Shown: positions 21,580 through 31,994, numbered from the stretch's first letter. The stretch: 64,000 nucleotides of DNA from Vombatus ursinus (GCF_900497805.2 NW_020954615.1:12222856-12286855); one strand, 5' to 3'. Notes: generated by a model not told the origin, from the sequence alone. Program-made: numbers and translations.

Positions 21580-21757
21580 GAAAAAAAGGAGAAAAAAGAA
21601 ATTTACATGATAATCTTGTATATTTGGAAGGAATAGCAAGCTACGCATAGTAGATTTGCATTTTCATGCATAATCATCTTTTTTATTATGCCATGTTATG
21701 GAAATTCTTGTTTTATTCCATAAATATGTATCAATTTAATAAAAAAAAAAGTAAAAA
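21580..21757 (+). mobile_element. Severely truncated L1 3' end nested in another L1
   Basis: Aligns with the end of the first L1 (3130-3280): aaggaatagcaagctacgca, gtagatttgcattttcatg, gttatggaaattcttgtttt, attccataaa and an A tail. It separates gacaattatgaagaact from gctcatgatgaaaaatgct, neighbours in an intact L1 3' region. Confidence 0.75.
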
Positions 21758-21837
21758 AGAAGCTCATGATGAAAAATGCTATCCACCTACAGAGAAAGAA
21801 TTGATGGAGCCTGAATGCAGATAGAAATAACATTTTT

Positions 21838-21969
21838 GGGTAGCTAGGTGGCACAGGGGGTAGTGCACCAGCCCTGCAGTCAGGAGGACCTGAGTTCAAA
21901 TCCAACCTCAAACACTGACTACCTATATGACCCCAGGCAAGTCACAACCCCAATTGCCTCCTAAAAAAA
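21838..21969 (+). mobile_element. CORE-SINE, short A-tailed type, in L1 3' UTR
   Basis: gggtagctaggtggcacagg, cagtcaggaggacctgagtt, and a seven-base A tail (21963-21969). Interrupts the L1 3' UTR after aacattttt. Confidence 0.93.
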
Positions 21970-22639
21970 GTATATGTACTTTCTTTGTTTTTCTTTTCTT
22001 TCATTTTTTGGGGGGAGGGTGGGTGGTGGTGATAATCTGTGTTCTCTTTTGCCACATGGCTAATATGGAAATACATTTTGCATGACTTCACACATATAAT
22101 CTATATCAAAGTGCTTGCCTTCTCAAGGGGGACAGGAGAGAGGGAATTTGGGCCTCAAAAATTATTTTTAAAATGCTAAAATTGTTTTTACTTATAATTG
22201 AAAAGAAATACAATAAAAGCATTCTTTAATAAGCAAGTGCTTTTCTGACAGATTGATTTGACAACTGATTCAATATATGGAGTGAGTATAAGGGAGGAGT
22301 CAAAGATGATGGTAAAATTGTCAGCCTGGATGACAGGAGGCTGGTGGTGGCCCTGACTGTGAGAATAAGGGAGTTTGGGGAAGGGAAAGCTAATGCATTC
22401 TGTTTGAGTCTGTTGAGTTGTCTATGGGATTTCCACTTTGAGATGTCCAAAAGGAAGCCAGTGAGGAAGAACCAGAACTCAAGAGAGAGTTTAGGGCTGG
22501 GTATATTGAGAATCCTCCAACTAAAAATGCTATTTGATCCATGAGAGCTGCTAGGATCACCAAATGAGACACTATAGAGGAAAAGGGAAGAAGGCCCAAG
22601 ACAGTTAGTAGATGTGACCAGTATGAAGATATAGCAAAC

Positions 22640-22815
22640 TGACCCAGATACACCAGCTTTAAGACCTTGGGCAAATCTTTTAACCTCTGAGCCTTAATTT
22701 TCTCCTCTGTAACAAGGTGATAATAATACTTCCACTAATGGGGTTGTTGTAGGGAAAATACTTTATGAAACTGAAAGAGCTAGACAAATGAAGGAGGGCT
22801 ATTATTTCATCATCC
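22640..22815 (+). mobile_element. MIR 3' two-thirds
   Basis: agaccttgggcaaatctttt, gccttaattttctcctctgt, gataataatacttccac, ggggttgttgtagggaaaat. Confidence 0.75.
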
Positions 22816-22919
22816 ATTGGAGCTGATTTAGTTTAGTTTAGTTTAGTTTTTAATACCTAGCAGGGTCTCAATACACACTCTACTCAAATGAATTGAGTTT
22901 CTAAATGTAAGCAATTTGT

Positions 22920-23160
22920 AAGCATGGCATAGACTTGGAAACAGGAAATATTTGGGTTCAAGTTCCACCAGTGACACTTGCTCACTTTGTAACCCTGGGT
23001 AAATCACTAAACCTCTATGTAACTCAATTTCCTCTATTGTAAACCATAGGAATCAATATCTGCAGTATCTACTTCACAAAGTTAATGTGAGACTCCCCTG
23101 GGATGATATATGTAAAGTACTTTGTGAATATTAAAGTGCTCTATAAATATTCAAAGTTCC
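22920..23160 (+). mobile_element. MIR, near full length
   Basis: gcatggcatagacttggaaa, ttgtaaccctgggtaaatca, actcaatttcctctattgta, tgtaaagtactttgtgaata. Confidence 0.82.
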
Positions 23161-23496
23161 TGTTGCCCTTCTTCTTCTTGCTGGGCATTGAGTTTTTCTG
23201 TCTTGTGGGTTGCTATCAGCAAAATATTCATCACCAAGTAAACAGCTTACAGAAATACATGGTAGGTGTGAGTAGGCTGCAACACATTAGTAATTAAGAA
23301 TTAGGCAGGATTAGGTGTATAAAGCTATCAAAATAATGGTGTAAAGCTTTTCTATATGATCAGAAAAGAATGTGGGCTGGTCATGGAGGAAAAGAGAGGA
23401 TTAATGAATTGACAGCCCTCAAAATAAATAGCATGGTGATAGTTTGAAAATGACTGAGGAGTAATGTGGAGGCCTTATTCCAGGCAAAATCATGAT

Positions 23497-23498
<2 letters not shown>
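23161..23498. other. Unclassified sequence
   Basis: No repeat or gene recognised. Open frame 23103-23297 overlaps the MIR and is not gene-like. Confidence 0.4.
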
Positions 23499-23573
<75 letters not shown>

Positions 23574-23637
23574 ATACACATACACAAACACACACACACA
23601 CACAAGTGCACTCAAGAGAGAGAGAGACAGAGACACA

Positions 23638-23669
<32 letters not shown>

Positions 23670-23730
23670 CAGAGAGAGGGAGAGAGACAGAGAGAGACAG
23701 AGAGAGACAGGGAGAGAGAGAGAGAGAGAG
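23499..23730. repeat. (CT)n-(CA)n-(GA)n compound microsatellite
   Basis: About 73 bases of CT (23499-23571), CA (23577-23605), then about 115 bases of GA/GAGACA (23614-23730). The CT and GA arms are reverse complements on one strand and could pair across a loop of about 42 bases. All open frames here are artefacts of the repeat. Confidence 0.97.
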
Positions 23731-24074
23731 TTCAAGATCAGGGACAGAATCAAGATTCCAATGGGAAAGGTTGAAGAGGATGGTTGTTGTGCAGGTAACA
23801 TGATTTGGAAATGGCTGGGAAATATACTAATTTAAGATTTCGGTCATGCCAGACTTTGTCTAAGCCTTCCCCTCCTGATATCTCATGAGTTCTTAAGACA
23901 AATGATATAGTCATTTTCCCCAAGGTTCCCATTATTTTCTGTTTACTAACAAGTTCTTCCTTGTTGGTCAGAATCACATTCAGAGTTAAGAGTTTTCCTC
24001 GTCTCTTCCTTTACTTCACATCTGCAAGGCATTTATTTTCTGATTTTAGCTCTCCAGCAGAAAACCATTTTAAT
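23731..24074. other. Unclassified sequence
   Basis: No repeat recognised with confidence. Confidence 0.4.
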
Positions 24075-24995
24075 TCAATTCAACCAGCATTTATCAAGCA
24101 CCTATAATGTGCCAGGTTCTAGGGATATAAAGAAAACAAAGATAACACTTCCCTCAAGAAGCTTATATTCTACTTAGAGAAACAAAGTATACCTAATTAA
24201 ATAGAAAGCATATACAAAATAAATACAAAGTTATTTCAGGGATAGTAACTAGACAGATTAAGAAAGATTTGTGCAAGAGAGCATTTGAACTGAACTTGGC
24301 AGGGAATAAAGGGTCCTAAAAAATGGAAATAAGGAGGTAGAAAATTCTAGGCAAGGGGACAGGATGTACATTTCCATTGAGTTGGAAGATGGGATAGGTT
24401 GTAGAGGGAACAATAAGTAAGAAAGGATGGCTGGAACATAGAGTGAATGAGGTAGAGTATTGTGAAACCATTCTGGAAAAAGAAATCAGGCTGGAACAAG
24501 ATTGTGAAGGACTTTAAATGATAAGCAAAGAAGTTCCCATTTTATCCTCAAGACAATAAGGAGTCATTGAAGTGTCTTGATCAAACAAACAGCATGGTCA
24601 GACCTGACCTTTAGCAATACTAATTTGCCAGCTATTTGAGGGTGAATTGGAGAATTGAGATACTGGAAGCAGGGAGACCATTTAGAAAAATATCATCATG
24701 ATCCAGTCAAGTAGTAATGAAAGCTTGAACTGCCAATAATAGACTCAACAAGACTTGAAAATGGATTGGTTAAGAGAACAGAGGGAAAGTGAACAGTTAA
24801 GGATAATTCCAAGGCTGGTAATGAAAGCCTGGTGATAAAAGGTTGATGCATCCCTTAATAGAAATTGAGTAGCTAGAAAGAAAGGTCCATTCAGGGAAAA
24901 AATATGAGTTCCATGTTGTACATGTAGCTTTGGAAATACCTATGACACTTATAAGTGGATATTTCCAGCATACAATTGGTGATGTTAGTGACTGT
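24075..24995 (-). mobile_element. L2 LINE, antisense, about 0.9 kb continuous
   Basis: Reversed tail (ccagcatttatcaagcacct; aatgtgccaggttctaggga), 3' UTR, and ORF2 end through ggatggctggaacatagagt, agattgtgaaggactttaaa, cagcatggtcagacctgacc and aggataattccaaggctggt. This is the longest uninterrupted L2 in the window. Confidence 0.88.
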
Positions 24996-25995
24996 GCCAT
25001 AGATTTGCCTTCCTCCATTACAATTATTTCTTGTGTCTATACTAGTGTTGTAATCTCTGTCAGGAACTCATTAGCCACTTCCTCCATCTTAGTCCATCCC
25101 CAATATGTAATCAAGTGAGCTAAATGTGTCTAGGCCTCTTTGAAAAATATTGAAACTCTTTATAAATGTAAATTATCATCCTTATAAAGCATCATGGTTG
25201 ACTCTGGCCCCAATCTCTCAGGGTCAGGACTGTTACATCCTGAGGGTTCCAGGGTGCCCTGAAGGTGTTGGAGTTCTTCTTTTCTTTCCCACTGACTGTT
25301 TTTCTCCCAATTTAGGATCCCACTGCCAACACCTCAGTTTCACTTAACTCTTTAACATCAAGTAGCTTTTAGAAAGAAATATTTACAGATATAGCAAGAA
25401 CAAACATTTTCCCCAATACAACAGGGACATAATTCTATACCCCCAACATATCATTGGCCCCATGAAATTCACATCCAAAGGTGGCATCACTGCCAGATTC
25501 AACTAAGCTAGAGTCCTGGAACCTTGTTCCTCAGAGCATCTGTGCTAGACTGACTACAAAACCAGGTGGGTTCCTGGGGTCCCAAATCCCTGTGGCTTTA
25601 ACTCCCAGCCTAGATCAGACTCCCATTCCTTCACCTAGAATGGAGGAGTAAATAATGAAAAAGCCAAAGACCCAGGCCCATTTCCCAGGGCCATTTGATC
25701 TAAGTGAGCTAAGCACCATAACCCTTCTTGCATAGCATCTTTCTCTCACAACAAACCAAGAGTGATGGAGCCGCCTTGCTCCCCCAGATGAAAATGCAAC
25801 CAAATCCCTCTAGAGTGCTGACTCAGGCACTTTCAAAGATGCTAACCATTCCAACTATGTGGACAATGGAAACCAACTTCCCAACCTTGAGTAGATTAAA
25901 CAAAAAGGGCTGCAGAATGTCCTCACATGGTCCCAGCCTCATACCAGAAGCATTTCCCTAATGTCCACACAGATGACATCATCCTATCAAACTGT

Positions 25996-26061
<66 letters not shown>

Positions 26062-26210
26062 CATCATCATCTAAGCATAGATCATAACTCTAGAGAAATA
26101 CTGCTTAAAAAGATCAAACTCCCTGGTCATCTGACACCAGCCAGCCAAAGAGGTCTTTGAAACAATAAAGATTAAGAACCTCTGCATTTTATTTCAATGA
26201 CTGTCACATA
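24996..26210. other. Unclassified; possible solo-LTR-like segment
   Basis: From about 25225 (tgttacatcctgagggttcc) to 26210 (gactgtcaca) the block starts TG, ends CA and has an AATAAA signal at 26163-26168 followed by a downstream stretch. That is LTR-like architecture of about 1 kb. I see no matching flanking target duplication and no retroviral genes. A (TC)n tract interrupts it. If it is an LTR, it is an old fossil. Confidence 0.25.
25997..26072. repeat. (TC)n-(ATC)n microsatellite
   Basis: About 60 bases of TC followed by five CAT/ATC units. Confidence 0.97.
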
Positions 26211-26264
26211 TCCCCTCCTTTTGCCAGATGCCCAGATAGCCTGACCTTCTTAAATGGCCTTGAG

Positions 26265-26450
26265 AGCAAAGATTCTTAAACTTAAATTGGTCAGTCCTAG
26301 GGACTCTATTGCAGAGTAACGTTTTTTAAATGTATTACAATTAAAATGGAAACTAATAATATTGAAATACAGATAGCAAAAATATTTCTTTTAGAAAATA
26401 AATAAGTTCACAGTTAAGTGACCCCTGGTTTATAAGAAAAGCCTCATACC
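26265..26450. mobile_element. Ancient mammalian DNA-transposon-like repeat
   Basis: Has the layout of an old repeat with short inverted ends related to ttcttaac. The internal AT-rich block contains aacgttttttaaatgtatta, atattgaaatacagatagca and gttaagtgacccctggttt. I recognise the pattern but not the family name. Confidence 0.45.
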
Positions 26451-26779
26451 TCTATAGCTCTAACCATGCACAAGTTTGTTTTCCCTTTCACTGCCCCTCA
26501 CATTCTTAAATCCTATCACCACATATTAATGGGTTTAGATTTCCCTTCTTTCTCAGTCTTTTTCTTTCTAATTTTCTTCTTAGATCATTTTTTTTTTATT
26601 CTTTCTGGGATCCTTCATCTTTTCTGATAAAAGACAAACAAGGAATATCTCCATCCTTTTTATCAGCAACCTTTGCAGACAGACCAGGCATTTGATAGAC
26701 ACATAGGAATGGATTGCCTCTGGAAGACACACCAATAGGATAACTCCACAGGTCACTGGAAAGGCTCTAACTTTTTCTT
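26451..26779. other. Unclassified, T-rich
   Basis: No clear repeat or gene. Confidence 0.4.
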
Positions 26780-26890
26780 AGATTAAAAGCTTTTTGAGAG
26801 CAGAATCTGGGCCAGATCAATCTTTACATCACTAGCACGTAGTGCAATGTCTTACACAGAGTAGGTGCTTAATAAATATTTGTGGAATGG
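26780..26890 (+). mobile_element. L2 3' end
   Basis: agattaaaagctttttgaga, atcactagcacgtagtgcaa, gtaggtgcttaataaatatt. Followed by GGAAT-rich units to 26920. Confidence 0.82.
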
Positions 26891-26947
26891 AACAGAATAG
26901 AATGTAATGGAATAGAAATAGCAATCTCTTTCCTCTCAAAATGTCTA

Positions 26948-27158
26948 GAGGCAGCTAGTTGATACTGTGGCTAAAGCACTGGGCCCGGAGTCTGAGTTCA
27001 AATCCAGCCACAGATGGAGGCTGTGTGACTTTAGGCAAATCACTAACATCTATATCAGTTTCCTTAATGGCAAAATGAGAATAATAATAGCACCTACCCC
27101 CCCCCAGGGTTGTCATGAGGACTAAATGAAATAATGTTGGTAAAGCGTTTGTTTGCTT
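26948..27158 (+). mobile_element. CORE-SINE, MIR-tailed type
   Basis: gaggcagctagttgatactg, gagttcaaatccagccacag, ggcaaaatgagaataataat, cagggttgtcatgaggacta. Ends before the usual TAATAAAT tail. Confidence 0.88.
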
Positions 27159-27483
27159 CTTTCAAAACCTCAATGCATGACATTTGACAATACTCCTGCC
27201 TTCTTTATTCCCTGACAAATCCTGCTGCTTACTCCCAATGTAAAGTGCCTATTTGCTGTTCCTGTTCTCTGCTGATGAATATCTTTTGCCTGAGGACTCT
27301 CGTAACTGGTTTAGAGTAACCCTCTCTCTTTCTGACCATTTTTTAGATCTGACCTGCCCAGAAGCTAGAAATCAGACTTAAGCAGAACCTTCCTATCAGA
27401 CTAATGCAAGCAGGAGCTATCTACAAATACCAAGGTATTCTTTGAGAAAATTCTAAACTCCCTTGGCACTTTCATATGTAAAT
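27159..27483. other. Unclassified sequence
   Basis: No clear repeat or gene. Confidence 0.4.
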
Positions 27484-27680
27484 TCATTCCATAAGCATGT
27501 ATTAAGCACCTCCTATATATATAATATTAGACTGACTTTTAAAAGAGGGATAAAGTTTAGCAAAGGTAAAAATCCCTGCCTTCATGGAGTTTATAGTTTG
27601 ATAAACTAGAGTGATAAACCACACACACAGACAACTACCACGTGCAACATTACATGGTAAGTGCATTGGAAGAGATGCTG
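27484..27680 (-). mobile_element. L2 3' end, antisense
   Basis: taagcatgtattaagcacct, tccctgccttcatggagttt, and a terminal gtgcattggaagagatgct. Confidence 0.7.
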
Positions 27681-28057
27681 AATAATGTAAAATGGGAGAC
27701 GAAATCATTCTTGTTTCTCTCTGTTTCAGGCCAAATGATTCTTTCTGCACCACAATCGGTCTTTGGCCCTACCCCTAAAAAATAATTAATAAAATATCAA
27801 ATTCTCAAATCTGCAAATCCCCAAATAAATGTATGAGTTCACTGGTGCAGATTACAATCCATCCAGGTCCACCCACTCTATGAGTTCAGCACAGTGGGTT
27901 TCCCCAACATCCTTGATTGCTTTTGCATAAGAATAGCAATGGAGCACATGGATTATCCATTAATTTTCCTCACTCTAGCCATGTACCCAGCCCCTCTTCT
28001 TTTCCACTCGTATATATCTTTTCATCGACTTCTCCTTCATTATTCTTGGTAGGTTTT
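27681..28057. other. Possible unnamed interspersed repeat
   Basis: The segment around gcagattacaatccatccag and ctctagccatgtacccagcc resembles a marsupial repeat I have seen only as a pattern. The family is not identified. Confidence 0.3.
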
Positions 28058-28145
28058 GACCTGCTATAGAAATAGCGCCTACCTCCCAGGGTTGTTGTGA
28101 GGATCAGCTGAGTGCCTGGCAAATAGTAAATGCTTGTTCACTTCC
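28058..28145 (+). mobile_element. SINE 3' end
   Basis: tagcgcctacctcccagggt, tgtgaggatcagctgagtg, aatagtaaatgcttgtt. Confidence 0.7.
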
Positions 28146-29075
28146 CCTTACCATCATGCGTGTCTCCATCACCCTCTGCCATTCCCTGGAAAACATGACT
28201 CCCAGTCACACAACACATAAGATTCTAGAGTTGATCTAAGCAACATTTCCCATCACTAACTCTAACTTGACTTTCCTGTGGTGAGAGGTTAAATACATCC
28301 CCTTTCCTCCCCTGAGCAGCTTCCCATGAAGAGCTCTACTTCATCAAAGTAGCATCTGCCACTCGAGGAAGTTTCCGTCAGACAGAAGTGTGAGCCTGAC
28401 TCCTCTGGATTCTAAAGCTTCCCGGAGTTGATTTTCTCCATGTGCTCCAAAGCACTGATGTTTTCCAAATGAAAGCTATGGGGACAATGTCACAAGCAAA
28501 TCACACTCAATCAAATTTCCTGAGCTTGAAAAGCCTACCTATGCAAGAGAAAACATTTCCATAACATATGAATTTGGAGCACAATTGCTGGGCCTGAAAA
28601 AAAGGGATCCACTTTCCAGGGTGAAACTCACATTTGAAAGACGCTCATCATCTAGGGAGGAAGAAAAGGCAAAAAGATATTTCCTTTTACGTGGGTCCAT
28701 TCAACTGTAAAATTTTTAAATCTTGATTTCTGCCAATTATTCTGTCTGGTTATTTGTCCCCAGCTGGTTTGTTAGAGATTAGAGCTGAGAAAGAACAGCT
28801 CTATGTTCACTCCTTGATGAATCTTGCAATCAAGCCTGAAAAATTAAAGCTCTTTTTTTCCACAGAAGAATTCAAAATATTGTTTAAGTTTCTTTGAAAA
28901 GGGGAAAATACCCTTCCTGAGTCTTTACCCAGAAGGGTTGGAATCTATTGTTGTGAATGATGCATGGGCAAAGGATAATAGGTTTGATGTCTTGCCTTAA
29001 AAATTAAAACAGCAAAAACAAAAACACGCAAGCAAGCAAAAGCAAGCACATGGTCTGGGGAATATTCTTTTTACC
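28146..29075. other. Repeat-free unique block, about 0.9 kb
   Basis: No repeat recognised and no long ORF in any frame. Complex AT-rich stretches such as 28550-28610 and 28690-28870 look like conserved noncoding sequence. Small CAAAAACA/AAGCAAGC tracts lie at 29008-29045. Confidence 0.4.
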
Positions 29076-29079
29076 TTGG

Positions 29080-29214
29080 AAGAGCATTGGATGAGTAATT
29101 AGAAATTAAGAGACTCCTAAGTGATTGACTGAGTGGCTTGTAGAGGCAATTGATTTTGTAAGACTCAGTTTACTCCTCTGAAAAAATGAGTGGGTTGGCC
29201 AAGGGTAATGCCTA
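29080..29214 (+). mobile_element. MIR 3' part
   Basis: ttggaagagcattggatgag, ttgtaagactcagtttactc, aaaaatgagtgggttggcca. Leads into the tandem array. Confidence 0.6.
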
Positions 29215-29665
29215 TGGTTCCTGTCAGCTCTTTATTCTAAGATCTCTTCAAGCTCTGACATTCTGTATTCTATATAGAAGATTTCTTCTAACTCTAATAT
29301 TGGATGTTCCATGTTCTCAGAGCCTTTCCAGCTCTGATATCCTGTGTTCTAACATTCCAGTTAGAGGCAGCTAGGAAGCACAGTGGATAGAGCACTGGTC
29401 TTGAACTCAGGAAGAAGACCTGAGTTCAAATTCAGCCTTAAATACTTCCTAACTTATGTGACCTTGGGAAAGTCACTTGGCCTTTGTCTGCCTTCTCTCT
29501 TCATTTGTGAGCCTCAAAGCCCCATATAAATGCTAGCCACTGTGATGACATTCTTTAGTCCATGTAGAATGTCCCTTCCGGCTCTAATGTGCTTTCTTCT
29601 GAGGAACCTCCTGGCTCTGATATTCTATGCCCTCAAGTCTCTTCTAACTCCAAAAATATTGACTC
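29215..29665. repeat. Degenerate tandem repeat, about 35-45-bp units, split by a SINE
   Basis: Units of the form (cct)tc(c)agctctgatattctgtgttcta recur at about 29230, 29280, 29325, 29575, 29607 and 29640. The unit resembles the tail of a MIR/SINE (ccttccagctctgatattct), so the array probably grew from such a tail. Confidence 0.75.
29366..29548 (+). mobile_element. CORE-SINE inserted in the tandem array
   Basis: gaggcagctaggaagcacag, gacctgagttcaaattcagc, ccttgggaaagtcacttggc, shortened 3' end atataaatgctagccac. Confidence 0.88.
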
Positions 29666-29674
29666 TTTCTCTTT

Positions 29675-30165
29675 TTCAGTGACTCCCCATCATCTATCAA
29701 ATAAAATCCAAACACTTTTGCCTAGTGTTCCAGACTTTCCACAGTCTGACATCACCTTACCTACCCATCCTCACCACCTACCTATTTTTCCATGCATCCT
29801 ATGCTCTAGCCAAACTGAACTACTTTCTATCCTCTCTTCAGACATGCTCCACAATTTCCTACCTCAGTGTCTTGGTTCACAGTTTCTTATTGCCTAGAAT
29901 GTCTCACTTTAACTGTTGGTTTCCTACACATCCTTTTGAGCTGAGCTCAAATATCCCTTCCTCCAAGAAGCTTTGCTTGATTTCCCTCATGGGTAACCAC
30001 TTCCTACCTCCAACCACACATTACAATTTGTCTTTCATCTCACTAATGAACTTATTATGTAACATTTTGTATTATACTCATCTGCGTTTGTATCTTTTCC
30101 TCCTACTAGAGTGAAAGTTTCTTGCAGCAGGGCCATTTCAACTTGCCTGTCCCTTAGCTCATTTT
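29675..30165 (+). mobile_element. L2 LINE 3' region, sense
   Basis: gactccccatcatctatcaa, aaatccaaacacttttgcct, ctctagccaaactgaactac, gagctcaaatatcccttcct, agagtgaaagtttcttgcag. The open frames at 29589-29897 and 29725-30114 are translations of this element, not genes. Confidence 0.85.
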
Positions 30166-30664
30166 TTTAGCACCACTTTATTTATGTCTTGCAAAGGATT
30201 AATTGGTGCATTTATCAAACCAATCTATGTTCACGTGAAAGTGGGGAAAAACTGGAACCCCTCCCCCAAAGACACAGACACACTTCTCTGCTCCAAGGTA
30301 ATATTTGTAGAATTTTGATAGTGGCTTCCTAGAGACAGCCCCCTTACCTTTGCTCTCTGATGATGGGGATTTCAGACCAAGTTGGACTTAAAGGTAGTGA
30401 AAATCCCTTTAGGAATATATTGGGGAAGGTCCAATGTCTTTCCTGAAATCATGTCAGGTAGGTCTTCACTATTCTACCTATGCAAAGAGTCAGATCAGAA
30501 CTGAGACAAGGGTTTCATATGCCCCAGACTATCACCCCCGTGTGCTAGTGCCCACTGGAGTTGTCCAGCCTTTTCTATTACCCAGGCAATTTGACTTATT
30601 ATGAATTAAATAATAATTTAATTATTGGAAAACAAGATTTTCTGGCACTGTGTGTGTTTGTAAA
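30166..30664. other. Unclassified sequence
   Basis: No clear repeat. A TAAT-rich patch lies at 30600-30625. Confidence 0.4.
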
Positions 30665-30765
30665 AAAAATCCATTGTTTCATTTCTGTTTTTGTAACCTC
30701 GGAACTTAGCACAGAAACAACCAGTCATACTAAGTGCTTGATAATTGTTGGTCGAATTAATTTTT
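30665..30765 (+). mobile_element. L2 3' tip, degraded
   Basis: ttgtaacctcggaacttagc and taagtgcttgataattgttg. Confidence 0.6.
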
Positions 30766-30769
30766 AAAT

Positions 30770-31515
30770 CCTCAGTCACCTGGGCCAAAATCCTGAGTAA
30801 ATATAGTACAGACATTGAACATCAAATTAGGGTCATGGTTCAGATCTGGGTGGGATCTTGGAGATCTTTTAATCCGAGACTTCAAAGGCAGTGCTAATTC
30901 TTCACTGCACAAATTGGTGGCCCTCAATATTTGCTATGAGATAAGGAAACCCACATCACAAGGTCAGACCTTCTACAGGCCTGGAGCCATCCCTGGCTAT
31001 GCTCACATGAAAGCCACTTGGGCTTCCAAGTCCATTAATTTGACCTCTCTTTTCACTAATTAGTTCACCTGCAGAGTTGTGGTTTGGGCTCATTTTGGTC
31101 TGGAAAGGGGTCAGGGAACAACAAGGGACAGTACAGAGTTATGAGGAGAATGATCATCCTTCTATTTAGCTGTCTTGGAATGAGCTACTGCCAACTTTGC
31201 CCGGTCCCTCGATGGTTTGTTCATGAATTCTTTGTGAATTAATAAGGCCAATAAAAACAATTCTGTCTAGGAACACTCCCTGGGAAACTTAGCCCAAGCT
31301 TCTGCCTGCATGATCACACTGAGTTTCAATATAGTGAGAAAAAAGCAAAGGATTTCAAGGTCATGGAGACATAGGGGGCTCCTATTTCTAGAGTGCTCAG
31401 AAATTTATGAAGGGGCAGAAGAGAATGAAGGATGGGTTTGGAAACAGATGGTGACTGATTGGTAGGCTGCAGTGGATACTTAGTACTTACTAGCTCTATG
31501 ACCCTGGTCACATAA
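30770..31515. other. Unclassified sequence
   Basis: No clear repeat in most of it. 31430-31510 holds a weak SINE-like segment. Confidence 0.35.
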
Positions 31516-31517
31516 TA

Positions 31518-31860
31518 GGCCAGTCAGTCAACAAAGCCTTACTTTGTGCTAAGCACTGGGCACACAAATAGAAATGGAAAAAATACAATCCCTGCCCTCA
31601 AGGAGCTTACATTCCAAGAGAAAAAGATGACATATAAAAGGAAGCTAAAAAGTGTGATGACAGAGGAGAGGAATGAGACATGGATGGCTTGGCACCCTCC
31701 TTAAATGGGGGCTCTAGAAGGAGCCGTCCAATCAGAGGAAGAGACCACAGGGGTGGAGGGGTTTTCTAATGGGTGAATTCCAGGGCTGGAGTAAGGCTTT
31801 AGGAGAAAGAGAAGAACATGGTAGAGGAAATCTGGAGTGCAACCTAGAGAAGAGTTGCCT
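31518..31860 (-). mobile_element. L2-tailed composite repeat, copy 1 (antisense)
   Basis: 31518-31675 is a reversed L2-type tail (gtgctaagcactgggcacac; cctcaaggagcttacattcc). It is joined to a head at about 31680-31845 that matches 49768-49940 in reverse complement. Shared head features, read on the element strand, are ccagattt.ctctaccatg, a CCAAT-type ctctgattgga box, and catttaaggagggtgcc. Confidence 0.65.
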
Positions 31861-31994
31861 TGGACAACTCCCTTGGATTGACCTACCAAGATGTAGACAA
31901 GTTGCAATCTGAATAGGTAGCAAGATTCCTCACACTATGAGTTTCCCACCTTTAAATGATAGATCCTTCTCCAACTGAAGTATTCCTCACAACA

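Larger units (their letters stand above)
21190..22215 (+). mobile_element. L1 LINE 3' end, twice interrupted
   Basis: ORF2 C-terminal region (ggcccagaaataccactact; catcaattggagaatggata; acatgaactgatgcagactg), then atgctatccacctacagaga. The 3' UTR (tgacttcacacatataatct; atcaaagtgcttgccttctc) ends in an A-rich tail near 22200. Interrupted by a truncated L1 (21580-21757) and a SINE (21838-21969). Confidence 0.88.
20095..22605 (-). mobile_element. L2 LINE, antisense, host of a nested stack
   Basis: One L2 copy can be followed in order through four pieces. 20095-20247 is the reversed tail (caacaagaatttattaagtc). 20320-20507 and 20756-21130 are ORF2 end (tgaatgccaaacaaatgatt; agggagaccaactctaaggc). 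22235-22605 is upstream ORF2 (gaggagtcaaagatgatggt; aagatgagtt-type region; ctatttgatccatgagagct). Between them lie a (TA)n tract, a SINE, an L2 tip, an L1 with its own insertions, and flanking scraps. Confidence 0.82.

Noticed and set aside
23464-23835. Open frames of 100+ codons on both strands
   Set aside because: Translation of CT/CA/GA dinucleotide repeats (Ser-Leu, Arg-Glu runs), not genes.
29589-30114. Two overlapping plus-strand frames of 102 and 129 codons
   Set aside because: They lie within a sense L2 3' region; codons reflect C/T-rich L2 sequence.
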